Virus record (IMG/VR): IMGVR_UViG_3300010367_000012
Coordinates: 1-64,000 of that record
From: a virus
DNA: 64,000 bases
Strand: one strand, 5' to 3'
The notes beneath the pieces were generated by a model. It had not been told where the DNA came from. It did not search any database and saw only the letters and a program-made list of their open reading frames with translations. The stretch's first letter is position 1, and every line of letters starts with the position of its first letter. Below are positions 47,659 through 54,608 of the stretch, piece by piece. The position numbers and the translations under genes are program-made.

Positions 47659-47811
47659 TTGACAGCGATGCGTAGTTGAGAGATACTTCATACAAGGGAA
47701 ACCGCATGTGAAGGTTCAAATCCTTCCGGCCCGACTCTTCGGGACGTAGCTCAACTGGATAGAGCAGTGGTAAATATAAAAGCACTTTCAACGCCCTTTT
47801 CTAGCTGTCAA
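47659..47811 (+). ncRNA. Y RNA 1 (YrlA-like, with tRNA mimic)
   Basis: Closing helix TTGACAGC/GCTGTCAA (47659-47666, 47804-47811). Immediately inside are the shared signatures GATGCGTAG on the 5' side and TTTTCTA on the 3' side, then helix GTTGA/TCAAC (47675-47679, 47788-47792). The interior is a permuted tRNA mimic: T-arm GAAGG-TTCAAAT-CCTTC (47710-47726), a closed acceptor-like stem centred on CCCGA-CTCT-TCGGG (47730-47743), then D-arm GCTC/GAGC (47749-47765). Known bacterial YrlA RNAs have this arrangement and bind Ro60. Confidence 0.85.
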
Positions 47812-47821
47812 AACAACTTAA

Positions 47822-47933
47822 TAGCCGATGCGTAGACTTGGGTTACTTCGCAACCAAATTATATGCGGCCCTTCGGTTCGATTCCAGGGTCAATGGGCTG
47901 GTGCCCTTTCCTAAGTCGCCTCTTTCTAGGCTA
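47822..47933 (+). ncRNA. Y RNA 2
   Basis: Closing helix TAGCC/GGCTA (47822-47826, 47929-47933), signatures GATGCGTAG, TTACTTC and CTTTCTA, second helix GACTTGGG/CCTAAGTC (47835-47842, 47910-47917). The inner part has a T-loop-like GG-TTCGATT-CC in CCCT/AGGG and a GGGC/GCCC hairpin, a reduced tRNA mimic. Confidence 0.8.
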
Positions 47934-47949
47934 ACAATTTAACAAGCTT

Positions 47950-48024
47950 TACCCGATGTGCAGGCAACAGTTACTTCTTCAATTATGGTGAAAACAAAGC
48001 ACTGTAGCCGTTTTTTCTAGGGTA
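47950..48024 (+). ncRNA. Y RNA 3 (minimal)
   Basis: Closing helix TACCC/GGGTA (47950-47954, 48020-48024), signatures GATGTGCAG, TTACTTC and TTTTCTA, second helix GGC-A-ACAGT/ACTGT-A-GCC. Only 75 nt and no tRNA-like part: apparently a bare Ro-binding stem. Confidence 0.75.
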
Positions 48025-48035
48025 TTTATTTTTAC

Positions 48036-48183
48036 GAGTTCCGATGCGTAGTTGGGGAGTTACTTCTAATTTCCTGCTAAGAAAAAGTTACGGGTTCGAA
48101 TCCCGTTGCGTCCACTCCTGGGCGTATGGTGTAATTGGCAACACTAAAGAAACCACGCTTCACGACGCCTTTTCTAGGAACTC
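48036..48183 (+). ncRNA. Y RNA 4 (YrlA-like, with tRNA mimic)
   Basis: Closing helix GAGTTCC/GGAACTC (48036-48042, 48177-48183), signatures GATGCGTAG, GTTACTTC and TTTTCTA, second helix GTTGGGGAG/CTTCACGAC with one mismatch. Interior: T-arm ACGGG-TTCGAAT-CCCGT (48090-48106), closed acceptor-like stem TGCGTCC/GGGCGTA (48107-48126) and D-arm GTGT/ACAC (48129-48144), the same permuted order as Y RNA 1. A tRNA finder may miscall it as Ser. Confidence 0.85.
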
Positions 48184-48192
48184 AATTTTTGA

Positions 48193-48232
48193 TACCCTCC
48201 GTATTCCGATACTGGAGGGTTTTATTTTAACT
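48193..48232 (+). terminator. Terminator between Y RNAs and Ro60 gene
   Basis: ACCCTCC and GGAGGGT form the stem, followed by TTTATTTT. Confidence 0.85.
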
Positions 48233-48260
48233 AATGGCGTACCACAACAAGGAGGATGGA

Positions 48261-49841
48261 ATGGCTAAGTTCAACAAGACTGTAAAGACTGGTGTTACTT
48301 CCCCAGTAAAGTCCGCTAAGACTGCTCTCAATGAGTCTTTCAAGATGGGCTATGAGCGTGAGAAGAAGAGTGAGCTGTTCCTTCTTGCCGTTTCTAACTT
48401 CGTGGGTCAGGACACTTTCTATGAGAGTGCCCAGAAGCGTGATGACCGATTCGCTAGCCTTGTTCGTGAGGTTGCGGTTCAGGATCAGGCTTGGATCACC
48501 GGTTTCGTCAAGTGGCTTCGTAATGATGCCTTCATGCGCTCTGCGTCCATCGTAGCGGCTGCTGAGGGTGCCAAGGCACTTCTTGACGCAGGAACCATGA
48601 ACGGCTCTCCTAGGGGCCTTGTAGCGGCTTCTCTAGCCCGTGCTGACGAGCCTGGTGAGTTCCTGGCGTACTGGACCAACAAGTTTGGCAAGAGTATCCC
48701 TGCTTCTGTAAAGAAGGGTGTTGCTGACGGAGCAAAGCGTCTCTACAACGAGTATGGTTTGCTTAAGTACGACACCGATTCCAAGGGATTCCGCTTTGCT
48801 GACGTCATTCAGTTGACTCACGCTAAGGCTGGAAATGCTACTCAGAACTCTTTGTTCAAGTATGCTCTTGACCGCCGTTACGGAAATGACGCTGTTCCTG
48901 CTGAGTTGAACATGGTGAGCACTCGTGCTAACCTGATGTCTGCTCCTGTAGAGAAGCGTAAGGCTCTCATTGGTACTGCTGTTGGTCGAGACACGCTCAA
49001 GACTGCTGGTATTACCTGGGAAGCTCTTTCCGGATGGCTTCAGGGTCCGATGGATAAGCAGGCTTGGGAAGCTGTTATTCCTAACATGGGTTACATGGCA
49101 TTGCTGCGTAATCTCCGCAACTTCGTAGAGGCTGGTGTATCCAATGAGGTTCTTAAGGGCGTACTGGCAACACTGTCTGACGCTGGGCAGGTTTCTCGAA
49201 GCAAGCAGTTCCCATTCCGATTCCTTGCGGCCTATCAGGCTAACAAGGGAAATCTGAAGATTGCTGCTGCTCTTGAGGAAGCACTTGAGCACTCCCTTAG
49301 CAATGTTCCGTCTCTGACTGGACGTACGCTAATCCTGGTTGACCGCTCAGGTTCTATGTTTCAGACTCACCAGAATGACCGTGAGTTGACCATGGCTGAT
49401 AAGGCTGCTATCTTCGGTTCTGCGCTTGCGCTTCGTGCTGAGGATGCTGACTTGGTTCAGTTCGGTTCTGCATGGGGTGGACGTAAGCCTTACGAGGCTG
49501 TAAACTTCCGTCAGGGAGATTCACTGCTTCCTATGCTTGACAAGTTCCGTGACATGGGTGGAACTGACACTCAGGGTGCCGTTCGCGGTAGCTTCAAGGG
49601 TCATGACCGCGTTATCATCATCACTGATGAGCAGTACAACGGTTACGGTGGCGATCCTCTTTCTGCTGTTCCTGTGAACACTCCGGTGTACACCTGGAAC
49701 TTGGAAGGGTATCGTGTCGGTCAGAGTCAGTCTGGTTCTAAGAAGCGTCACACCTTCGGTGGACTTACTGACAAGGGATTCGAGATGATTCCTCTCATCG
49801 AGATGGGTCAGTCTCAGAAGTGGCCTTGGGAGAAGAAGTGA
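48261..49841 (+). CDS. rsr: Ro60 orthologue (TROVE domain and VWA)
   Basis: 526 residues from ATG 48261, with AGGAGG just upstream; the ATG at 48234 has none. A helical-repeat TROVE ring covers about the first 340 residues (ELFLLAVSNFVGQDTF, AWITGFVKWLRND, FRFLAAYQANKG). A C-terminal von Willebrand A domain has the metal site LILVDRSGSM and a late VIIITDEQ. Ro60 is a ring-shaped RNA-binding protein that holds Y RNAs on its outside and misfolded RNA ends in its cavity, and in bacteria works with exoribonucleases. Four Y RNA genes lie directly upstream. Gene name follows bacterial usage. Confidence 0.93.
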   Translation: MAKFNKTVKTGVTSPVKSAKTALNESFKMGYEREKKSELFLLAVSNFVGQDTFYESAQKRDDRFASLVREVAVQDQAWITGFVKWLRNDAFMRSASIVAAAEGAKALLDAGTMNGSPRGLVAASLARADEPGEFLAYWTNKFGKSIPASVKKGVADGAKRLYNEYGLLKYDTDSKGFRFADVIQLTHAKAGNATQNSLFKYALDRRYGNDAVPAELNMVSTRANLMSAPVEKRKALIGTAVGRDTLKTAGITWEALSGWLQGPMDKQAWEAVIPNMGYMALLRNLRNFVEAGVSNEVLKGVLATLSDAGQVSRSKQFPFRFLAAYQANKGNLKIAAALEEALEHSLSNVPSLTGRTLILVDRSGSMFQTHQNDRELTMADKAAIFGSALALRAEDADLVQFGSAWGGRKPYEAVNFRQGDSLLPMLDKFRDMGGTDTQGAVRGSFKGHDRVIIITDEQYNGYGGDPLSAVPVNTPVYTWNLEGYRVGQSQSGSKKRHTFGGLTDKGFEMIPLIEMGQSQKWPWEKK

Positions 49842-49927
49842 GTTGGTTTTGTATCTGGTGTAGAAACTGGGTTCCTTTCCCAAGGAACACCTGTCATCTA
49901 TGCGGTAGACCAAAACCCATCAGTTGA
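49838..49927 (+). CDS. 29-residue RanBP2-like zinc finger
   Basis: GTG 49838 overlaps the Ro60 stop (GTGA) with GGAG upstream, so it is translationally coupled. The sequence W-x-C-x2-C, ten residues, C-x2-C (WFCIWC, TCHLCGRPKP) fits the RanBP2 finger, which in other proteins binds single-stranded RNA. A tiny RNA-binding partner for Ro60 is suggested. Confidence 0.7.
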   Translation: MSWFCIWCRNWVPFPRNTCHLCGRPKPIS

Positions 49928-49952
49928 TTGGCAGAGTAAAATCTGCTAAGCT
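49924..49952 (+). promoter_or_regulatory. Promoter for third tRNA run
   Basis: TTGATT (49924-49929), 17 bases, TAAGCT (49947-49952), then a hairpin GTTCTACG/CGTAGAAC before tRNA-Ala. Confidence 0.7.
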
Positions 49953-49983
49953 AGTAGTTCTACGGGGTAACTCGTAGAACAAT

Positions 49984-50054
49984 GGGGCCATCGTTCAATG
50001 GTAGGACACCTGTTTTGCAAGCAGGTAATCGGGGTTCGACTCCCCGTGGCTCCA
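49984..50054 (+). tRNA. tRNA-Ala(UGC)
   Basis: Acceptor GGGGCCA/TGGCTCC with the G3-U70 alanine identity pair, anticodon arm CCTGT-TTTGCAA-GCAGG. Confidence 0.9.
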
Positions 50055-50112
50055 CATCGCAAATCCTGAGAGCGGGCTAAACCGGTTACGCCCTTAAGGG
50101 ATGATTCCAGAG

Positions 50113-50148
50113 ATGGTGACTACACTGGATTAACAAAGTAGTCACACC
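50113..50148 (+). other. Hairpin before tRNA-Lys
   Basis: GTGACTAC and GTAGTCAC pair perfectly around a 15-base loop; no T-run. Confidence 0.45.
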
Positions 50149-50149
50149 T

Positions 50150-50222
50150 GCTCCGGTAGCTCAGTTGGCAGAGCAGCGGACTCTTAATCCGCGTGTCCTC
50201 GGTTCAAGTCCGAGTCGGAGTA
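50150..50222 (+). tRNA. tRNA-Lys(CUU)
   Basis: Acceptor GCTCCGG/TCGGAGT with G1-U72, anticodon arm GCGGA-CTCTTAA-TCCGC. Confidence 0.9.
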
Positions 50223-50358
50223 CAGTGTAGCTAGGAAGGGCTCTACAGCTTTGTACTGCATTCCCCCTACCAGGCAGCGTGCGCACCTGTCCTGGCCATA
50301 GCAGTCCTCTATGCGGTTCTTGGAGAAGGCACAATGGTGCAACCTCATGGACTTTTTT

Positions 50359-50431
50359 GATTCATTAGCTCAGTTGGCAGAGCAGCAGACTTTTAATCTG
50401 AAGCGCCTCGGTTCGAGTCCGAGATGAATCA
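50359..50431 (+). tRNA. tRNA-Lys(UUU)
   Basis: Acceptor GATTCAT/ATGAATC, anticodon arm CAGA-CTTTTAA-TCTG. Confidence 0.9.
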
Positions 50432-50451
50432 CTTTACAATTAGGAGGAAAG

Positions 50452-51042
50452 ATGGCAGTACAACCAGGAGACTTTGGTCTAGTATCCATTAAGGGCGGAG
50501 TCGGATTATTAATCCGAATCGGTCAGTTTTTGAATGGAGATGGCTTCCGTGATTACGAACACGCCTTTATTTATATGGGTGATGGTAAGATCGTTGAAGC
50601 TGAGCCTGGTGGTGCCCTTATTTCCGACTTGTCTGAGTATGATGGTCGTCCAATTATCTGGTCTAGTGGACTTGTTCCCTTGACAGATGAGCAGCGCAAC
50701 CTTATTGTTCAGTCAGCACTGGCGCAGGAAGGAACGCCTTACAGCTTCCTTGACTACCTAGCCATTGCGTTGTATCGTCTCGGTATCAAGCATCCGGGTG
50801 TGGCACAGCGTGTTGAGAGTTCGAAGCACTTGATTTGCTCTCAGCTAGTTGCGCTAGACTATGAACATGCTGGTATACCGTTGACAGACTTACCACCGTA
50901 TCTTGTGACTCCTGGCAAACTGACCAACTACTTGCTAAGACTCAAGGGATACGCTAAGCTAGCCAAGCAAGTACAGCACAGCGGAAGAAACAGTGTAAAC
51001 ATTCAAGCCGCAGGAGATATAAGCATTGGCAGTATTCGCTAA
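50452..51042 (+). CDS. Permuted papain-fold (YiiX/NlpC-like) protein
   Basis: 196 residues, AGGAGG before the ATG. PGDFGLVSIKGG at the start, EHAFIYMGDGKIVEA with the His, and a later ICSQLVALDY with the Cys follow the circularly permuted NlpC/P60 order (His before Cys), as in YiiX-like amidases. No signal peptide. May act on a lipid, peptide or wall bond. Confidence 0.8.
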   Translation: MAVQPGDFGLVSIKGGVGLLIRIGQFLNGDGFRDYEHAFIYMGDGKIVEAEPGGALISDLSEYDGRPIIWSSGLVPLTDEQRNLIVQSALAQEGTPYSFLDYLAIALYRLGIKHPGVAQRVESSKHLICSQLVALDYEHAGIPLTDLPPYLVTPGKLTNYLLRLKGYAKLAKQVQHSGRNSVNIQAAGDISIGSIR

Positions 51043-51172
51043 CATAGATAACATTCGATGGTTCTTTCTCTGTAAGAAATGCAAGCCACAACTAACGTCA
51101 GATAACTATCCGACAAAAGATAGGGCTGAAGCAGCAGAGCAAAAGCACATTAGAATAAAGCACGCAAAGTAA
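51026..51172 (+). CDS. 48-residue protein with CxxC
   Basis: TTG 51026 with AGGAGA nine bases upstream, overlapping the previous gene. MAVFANIDNIRWFFLCKKCK ... KHIRIKHAK has half a zinc ribbon and a basic tail. Confidence 0.55.
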   Translation: MAVFANIDNIRWFFLCKKCKPQLTSDNYPTKDRAEAAEQKHIRIKHAK

Positions 51173-51175
51173 CAT

Positions 51176-51248
51176 GCGTCTGTAGCTCAATGGATAGAGC
51201 ATCTGACTACGGATCAGAAGGTTGGGGGTTCGAATCCCTCCAGGCGCA
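51176..51248 (+). tRNA. tRNA-Arg(ACG)
   Basis: Acceptor GCGTCTG/CAGGCGC, anticodon arm TCTGA-CTACGGA-TCAGA. A34 would need conversion to inosine by the host. Confidence 0.9.
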
Positions 51249-51308
51249 CAGGGAAATCTAAACCATGTTGAAACACACCCTATAAAGTCTTAACACATGG
51301 GAGATCCG

Positions 51309-51340
51309 CCAGAGTCTCTGATATCTGGCATTTTCATACC
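51309..51340 (+). terminator. Intrinsic terminator
   Basis: GCCAGA and TCTGGC stem followed by ATTTTCAT. Confidence 0.7.
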
Positions 51341-51358
51341 TAAAACACGGAGGCAACC

Positions 51359-52141
51359 ATGTTTGGTCGTAAGAAGAAGACGAACGATTCGCTTACGGTT
51401 CTCAAGAGCATTACTCTTCAGAATCAGGCTAACTTTCAGCAGGTTTCGCTTGATAAGTCTCACGTTTCTCTTGTGAAGACTCAGGAGGCTGCTAAGGTTT
51501 CGCTTACTAAGCGAGGAATGGCAGGAAAGAAGTTTGCAGTCGGCATTATCGTGGATAACTCTGGTTCTATGGGTCCGTGGGGATTCAATTTCTACAACAA
51601 GGGTTATGTGCAGACGCTGACTGAGTTTGCTCTGGGCTATGCCTTTGAGGTGGACACGGATGGTCTGATCCCGGTTGGTGTCTTTGGAGATGGCTTCCAG
51701 TGGGCTTCTGAGGACCTTACACAGGACAACTACAAGGGTTTCGTAGCCTCTCAGGGCTGGAACGGCAACGGTGGCGGTACGAACACTGGTGGCGCTCTGG
51801 AGAAGGTTCAGGAGCTGTTTGACCACTCTGAGGATCTTAACCTCATTATCGTTGTTACTGACGGTATGCCGAATAGCAAGTCGCACGTTATTCAGCAGCT
51901 TGAGCTTATGTCTCGTAAGCCTTATGTTGTCAAGTGGCTTATTGTTGGTGATGACGCTGAGGCACTGAAGTTCGGTAAGCACATTGACGATAACCTTGCT
52001 GGTCTTGTTGACAATGTTGACACCAAGAACTACACTGGTAAGGACCTTGCAAAGCTGACTCCTGAGAAGTTTGCTGAGGACATGTCCGACGAGCTTGACA
52101 CGTATGAGGTTGCAGCAAGGGACAAGGGTATTCTTAAGTAA
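51359..52141 (+). CDS. VWA-domain protein (TerY/TerF-like)
   Basis: 260 residues. A basic, helical N-terminal 50 residues, then a VWA domain with MIDAS DNSGSMG (D66, S68, S70), a Thr loop GGGTNTGGALE and VVTDG. Similar to the VWA proteins of tellurite-resistance clusters. A second VWA protein near Ro60 is notable; function unknown. Confidence 0.85.
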   Translation: MFGRKKKTNDSLTVLKSITLQNQANFQQVSLDKSHVSLVKTQEAAKVSLTKRGMAGKKFAVGIIVDNSGSMGPWGFNFYNKGYVQTLTEFALGYAFEVDTDGLIPVGVFGDGFQWASEDLTQDNYKGFVASQGWNGNGGGTNTGGALEKVQELFDHSEDLNLIIVVTDGMPNSKSHVIQQLELMSRKPYVVKWLIVGDDAEALKFGKHIDDNLAGLVDNVDTKNYTGKDLAKLTPEKFAEDMSDELDTYEVAARDKGILK

Positions 52142-52150
52142 GGAGTATTT

Positions 52151-52663
52151 ATGTCACGTACTCGTAAAGATCGTCCATACTGGGTTATGAAGAATGATCC
52201 TGAGATGGACCGATATGCACGACACGATCATTTGGTTACTCTTCGAGAGCAAGTCGGAGAAGAGCCTGTTTACCGCAATGTCCTGGATAAGGATGGCTGG
52301 CACTGGAAAGAAGAAGTCTTGTACATGAGACCTATCTTCCGTACCTGGACAGAGACTGTCGATTGCACTCTTGACATCCCTGAAGAGCCTGTGTCAGTAT
52401 GGAGACGTAAGACCCTCAAGGGTAAGACCAACGAAGATCGACTTGCTGAGAAGAATTGCTTCCACTGGTTGGAATACTATCCAAATACCAGAAGCAGCAA
52501 GGACTTCAAGCAGTTGACAAACGGGGCCGTACGCTCTAAGGTTAGACAACAGCTACACAGCGCGGTACGTGATTACGGTACTTATTGGGAAGACGACGAC
52601 TGGTACGATGTTGATGTCTTCGTAGACAGCAAGCACGCTAGTAACGGATGGTGGGATTGGTAA
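52151..52663 (+). CDS. Hypothetical protein, Trp/charged-rich
   Basis: 170 residues, AAGGAG before the ATG. Many Trp, Arg and acidic residues; no family recognised. Stop overlaps the next start. Confidence 0.7.
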   Translation: MSRTRKDRPYWVMKNDPEMDRYARHDHLVTLREQVGEEPVYRNVLDKDGWHWKEEVLYMRPIFRTWTETVDCTLDIPEEPVSVWRRKTLKGKTNEDRLAEKNCFHWLEYYPNTRSSKDFKQLTNGAVRSKVRQQLHSAVRDYGTYWEDDDWYDVDVFVDSKHASNGWWDW

Positions 52664-52812
52664 TGGCAGCAAAGGTGAACACTAAGGTCACTTTGCCCAG
52701 CGGTAAAAAGGGAGTTGTAACTACTCCTCCTACTGGAACACCTGGTAAGGAAACTCAGGAAGTCTGGGTTAAGCCTGGAGAGTCTTACCGAGTCCCTGCG
52801 AAGGACTTGTAG
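52663..52812 (+). CDS. 49-residue beta-type protein
   Basis: ATG 52663 coupled to the previous stop. MAAKVNTKVTLPSGKKGVV with VWVKPGESYRVPAKDL looks like a small SH3/KOW-type barrel, related in style to the protein at 52976. Confidence 0.65.
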   Translation: MAAKVNTKVTLPSGKKGVVTTPPTGTPGKETQEVWVKPGESYRVPAKDL

Positions 52813-52878
52813 TAAAATTGGGGGATACGGGTAGACGCAGCCGCCGTATCTTAAATGAAGCAGGGACTCGCCCCACTT

Positions 52879-52951
52879 GCTCCAGTAGCTCAGCGGATAG
52901 AGCAATCGCCTTCTAAGCGATAGGTCGCAGGTTCGAATCCTGCCTGGAGCA
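52879..52951 (+). tRNA. tRNA-Arg(UCU)
   Basis: Acceptor GCTCCAG/CTGGAGC, anticodon arm ATCGC-CTTCTAA-GCGAT. Confidence 0.9.
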
Positions 52952-52975
52952 CGCCGTATCTTACAAGGAGGAATA

Positions 52976-53176
52976 ATGGCTGATAGTAAGAAGCTCAAGC
53001 GTGGAGATCGCGTCAAGACGGCTGTTGGTGAGGGTACTGTCACCTGGACAGAAAGCTCAACTGGTCGGTTTGTCGTTGATAACTATCCTCACGCATTGTC
53101 TTCTGGGGATCTGCGAGAAGTTGTCAAAGAGCCTGAATCTGGAAAGAAGAAGGGTTTGTTCGGCCGTAAGAAGTAA
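52976..53176 (+). CDS. Small KOW/SH3-like protein
   Basis: 66 residues, AAGGAGG before the ATG. KRGDRVKTAVGEGTVTW is typical of KOW-like barrels, with a Lys/Gly tail. Probably binds nucleic acid or ribosome-like targets; not shown. Confidence 0.75.
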   Translation: MADSKKLKRGDRVKTAVGEGTVTWTESSTGRFVVDNYPHALSSGDLREVVKEPESGKKKGLFGRKK

Positions 53177-53208
53177 GCTATACTTGTACAACGCCCTTCG
53201 GGGCACTT

Positions 53209-53279
53209 GCCCGATTAGGTTAATGGGAGACCAGTAGTTTTACACACTACATGCGGGGGTTCGATTCCCTCATCGGGTA
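53209..53279 (+). tRNA. tRNA-Val(UAC)
   Basis: Acceptor GCCCGAT/ATCGGGT with G1-U72, anticodon arm GTAGT-TTTACAC-ACTAC. Confidence 0.9.
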
Positions 53280-53370
53280 CGTGAAACCAAAAACACCAAA
53301 GCCCTATCCAGGGCCTAATAATCCGAAACCACCGAGTGGTCCTAGACCACCTTATAGAACTTAATACAAT

Positions 53371-53448
53371 GGGGCTGGAAGGTTTCGACGTTGGCGAAAG
53401 CCGCACGCGGAGCACCAGCGGACCTGGGTTCGATTCCCAGCAGCTCCA
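53371..53448 (+). ncRNA. tmRNA-like RNA lacking the message domain
   Basis: 78 nt. Acceptor GGGGCTG/CAGCTCC with the G3-U70 alanine pair, discriminator A; the tmRNA signature GGTTTCGAC in place of a D-arm; a tmRNA-type T-arm CTGGG-TTCGATT-CCCAG preceded by GGAC; and a P2-like helix CGTTGG/CCAGCG. In tmRNA this helix leads to a message and pseudoknots of about 280 nt; here a cap of about 20 bases (CGAAAGCCGC...) replaces them. It has no anticodon stem-loop of a normal tRNA. It could be charged with alanine and bind SmpB without a message. Confidence 0.75.
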
Positions 53449-53450
53449 CT

Positions 53451-53527
53451 GGTGCCGGACCTAGATCACATGGCGTGGTAGCGCTCTGCAAAAGCGTTGG
53501 TTCGGGGTTCGATTCCCCTCGGTACCT
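53451..53527 (+). tRNA. tRNA-Cys(GCA)
   Basis: Acceptor GGTGCCG/CGGTACC, anticodon arm GCGCT-CTGCAAA-AGCGT; the D-region is longer than usual. Confidence 0.8.
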
Positions 53528-53531
53528 CTTT

Positions 53532-53617
53532 GGAAACTTGGCTGAGATGGCTTAAGGTGCTCGACTGCTAATCGAGTGAAGGTAACACTTCCACGGGTTC
53601 GAATCCCGTAGTTTCCG
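53532..53617 (+). tRNA. tRNA-Ser(GCU)
   Basis: Acceptor GGAAACT/AGTTTCC, anticodon arm CTCGA-CTGCTAA-TCGAG, long variable arm. Confidence 0.92.
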
Positions 53618-53622
53618 CGCAT

Positions 53623-53706
53623 GGAAGGGAAGCAAATGGTTAGCGGCTACGCTGGAAACGTAGTGAGGGTTTACCGCCCGAGCGGGTTCGATTCCCGTCC
53701 CTTCCG
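53623..53706 (+). tRNA. tRNA-Ser(GGA)
   Basis: Acceptor GGAAGGG/CCCTTCC, anticodon arm CTACG-CTGGAAA-CGTAG, long variable arm. Confidence 0.92.
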
Positions 53707-53804
53707 CAGCACTTGGCAGTGCAACCCTATGTGGTCTGCCTTTTATCGCGGTCTGGCCTAACGCCAGGGGCTCCGGTACTAAAACAAAATCAGTAGGGCA
53801 CAAT

Positions 53805-53888
53805 GGAGGAACTAACATCGGTGGCGTGGCACGGTCTTGAAAACCGTACGGTGTAAAAGCCGTGGGGGTTCGAATCCCTCTTCCTCCG
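53805..53888 (+). tRNA. tRNA-Ser(UGA)
   Basis: Acceptor GGAGGAA/TTCCTCC, anticodon arm ACGGT-CTTGAAA-ACCGT, long variable arm. Confidence 0.92.
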
Positions 53889-53892
53889 CTTT

Positions 53893-53967
53893 GCTCCTGT
53901 GGCCAAGTTTGGTGAAGGCAGCACTCTTATAAGGTGAAGATCGTCAGTTCAAATCTGACCAGGAGTA
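53893..53967 (+). tRNA. tRNA-Ile(UAU)
   Basis: Acceptor GCTCCTG/CAGGAGT with G1-U72, anticodon loop CTTATAA in a 4-bp stem. Would read AUA directly. Confidence 0.8.
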
Positions 53968-53980
53968 CGTTAGGGAGACA

Positions 53981-54289
53981 ATGCGAAACATTACTATGGA
54001 GAACTTCAATGAGGTTCTTGAATCTAGCAAGCCTGTTCTTGTTGATTTCTGGGCTGAATGGTGTGGTCCTTGTAAGATGATGACACCCGTGCTAGAGTCT
54101 GTAGACAAGGAGAACGAGTGGCTAGACGTAGTGAAGATCAATGCAGATGAACAAGCTGATCTGGCTAAGCGTTATGACGTATCCTCTATTCCAACTCTTA
54201 TGCTTTTCAAGAATGGCAAGATCGTTGAGTATCATGTAGGAGCCTTGCCAAAGTTCAAGATCCTTGGTATCATTAACGAACACAAGTAA
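53981..54289 (+). CDS. Thioredoxin
   Basis: 102 residues, GGGAGA before the ATG. Active site WAEWCGPCKMM (Cys31, Cys34), then IPTLMLFKNGK with the cis-proline. A full-size thioredoxin; it could reduce the C-terminal cysteine pair of the class II reductase encoded at 517. Confidence 0.95.
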   Translation: MRNITMENFNEVLESSKPVLVDFWAEWCGPCKMMTPVLESVDKENEWLDVVKINADEQADLAKRYDVSSIPTLMLFKNGKIVEYHVGALPKFKILGIINEHK

Positions 54290-54296
54290 GCAACAA

Positions 54297-54368
54297 TCGG
54301 GCGTAGTTCAATGGTTAGAACGGCTCTCTGATAAGGAGCAGACGGAGGTTCAATTCCTCTCGCCCGGA
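54297..54368 (+). tRNA. tRNA-Ile(GAU)
   Basis: Acceptor TCGGGCG/CGCCCGG (U-G first pair), anticodon arm GCTCT-CTGATAA-GGAGC. Confidence 0.9.
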
Positions 54369-54370
54369 CT

Positions 54371-54442
54371 GTGACTGTAGCATAATGGCAATGCGCCACG
54401 TTGTGGTCGTGGTTTATGCGGGTTCAATTCCCGTCAGTCACC
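54371..54442 (+). tRNA. tRNA-His(GUG)
   Basis: Acceptor GTGACTG/CAGTCAC, anticodon arm CCACG-TTGTGGT-CGTGG, discriminator C. Confidence 0.9.
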
Positions 54443-54444
54443 CC

Positions 54445-54526
54445 GGATGTGTAACCCGTAATTGGTAGCGGTGCGGCCTGTAAAGCCGTTGTTTCGACTC
54501 TGGGGGTTCAAGTCCCTCCGCATCCA
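54445..54526 (+). tRNA. tRNA-Tyr(GUA)
   Basis: Acceptor GGATGTG/CGCATCC, anticodon arm GCGGC-CTGTAAA-GCCGT, long variable arm. Confidence 0.92.
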
Positions 54527-54540
54527 CGTAAGACCAAAAG

Positions 54541-54608
54541 AAGCCCCTAGCAGATGTAATGTCTCTGCTAGGGGTTTTTCAATACCACAAAGCTGTGGTA
54601 TTTCTGTG
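54541..54608 (+). terminator. Tandem terminators at the end of the tRNA array
   Basis: CCCCTAGCAGA/TCTGCTAGGGG followed by TTTTTC (54541-54580), then AATACCACA/TGTGGTATT followed by TCTGTG (54581-54608). Confidence 0.9.

Noticed and set aside
47659-47687. TTGACA-17-GATACT read as a promoter
   Set aside because: It coincides with the 5' strand of Y RNA 1; the other three copies have no -35 here, and the TTGACAGC strand has a perfect partner 137 bases downstream, so RNA structure explains it better. Dual use cannot be excluded.
53281-53364. 27-codon Pro/Lys-rich frame between tRNA-Val and the tmRNA-like RNA
   Set aside because: No ribosome site and no coupling; it does not look like a tmRNA tag either.
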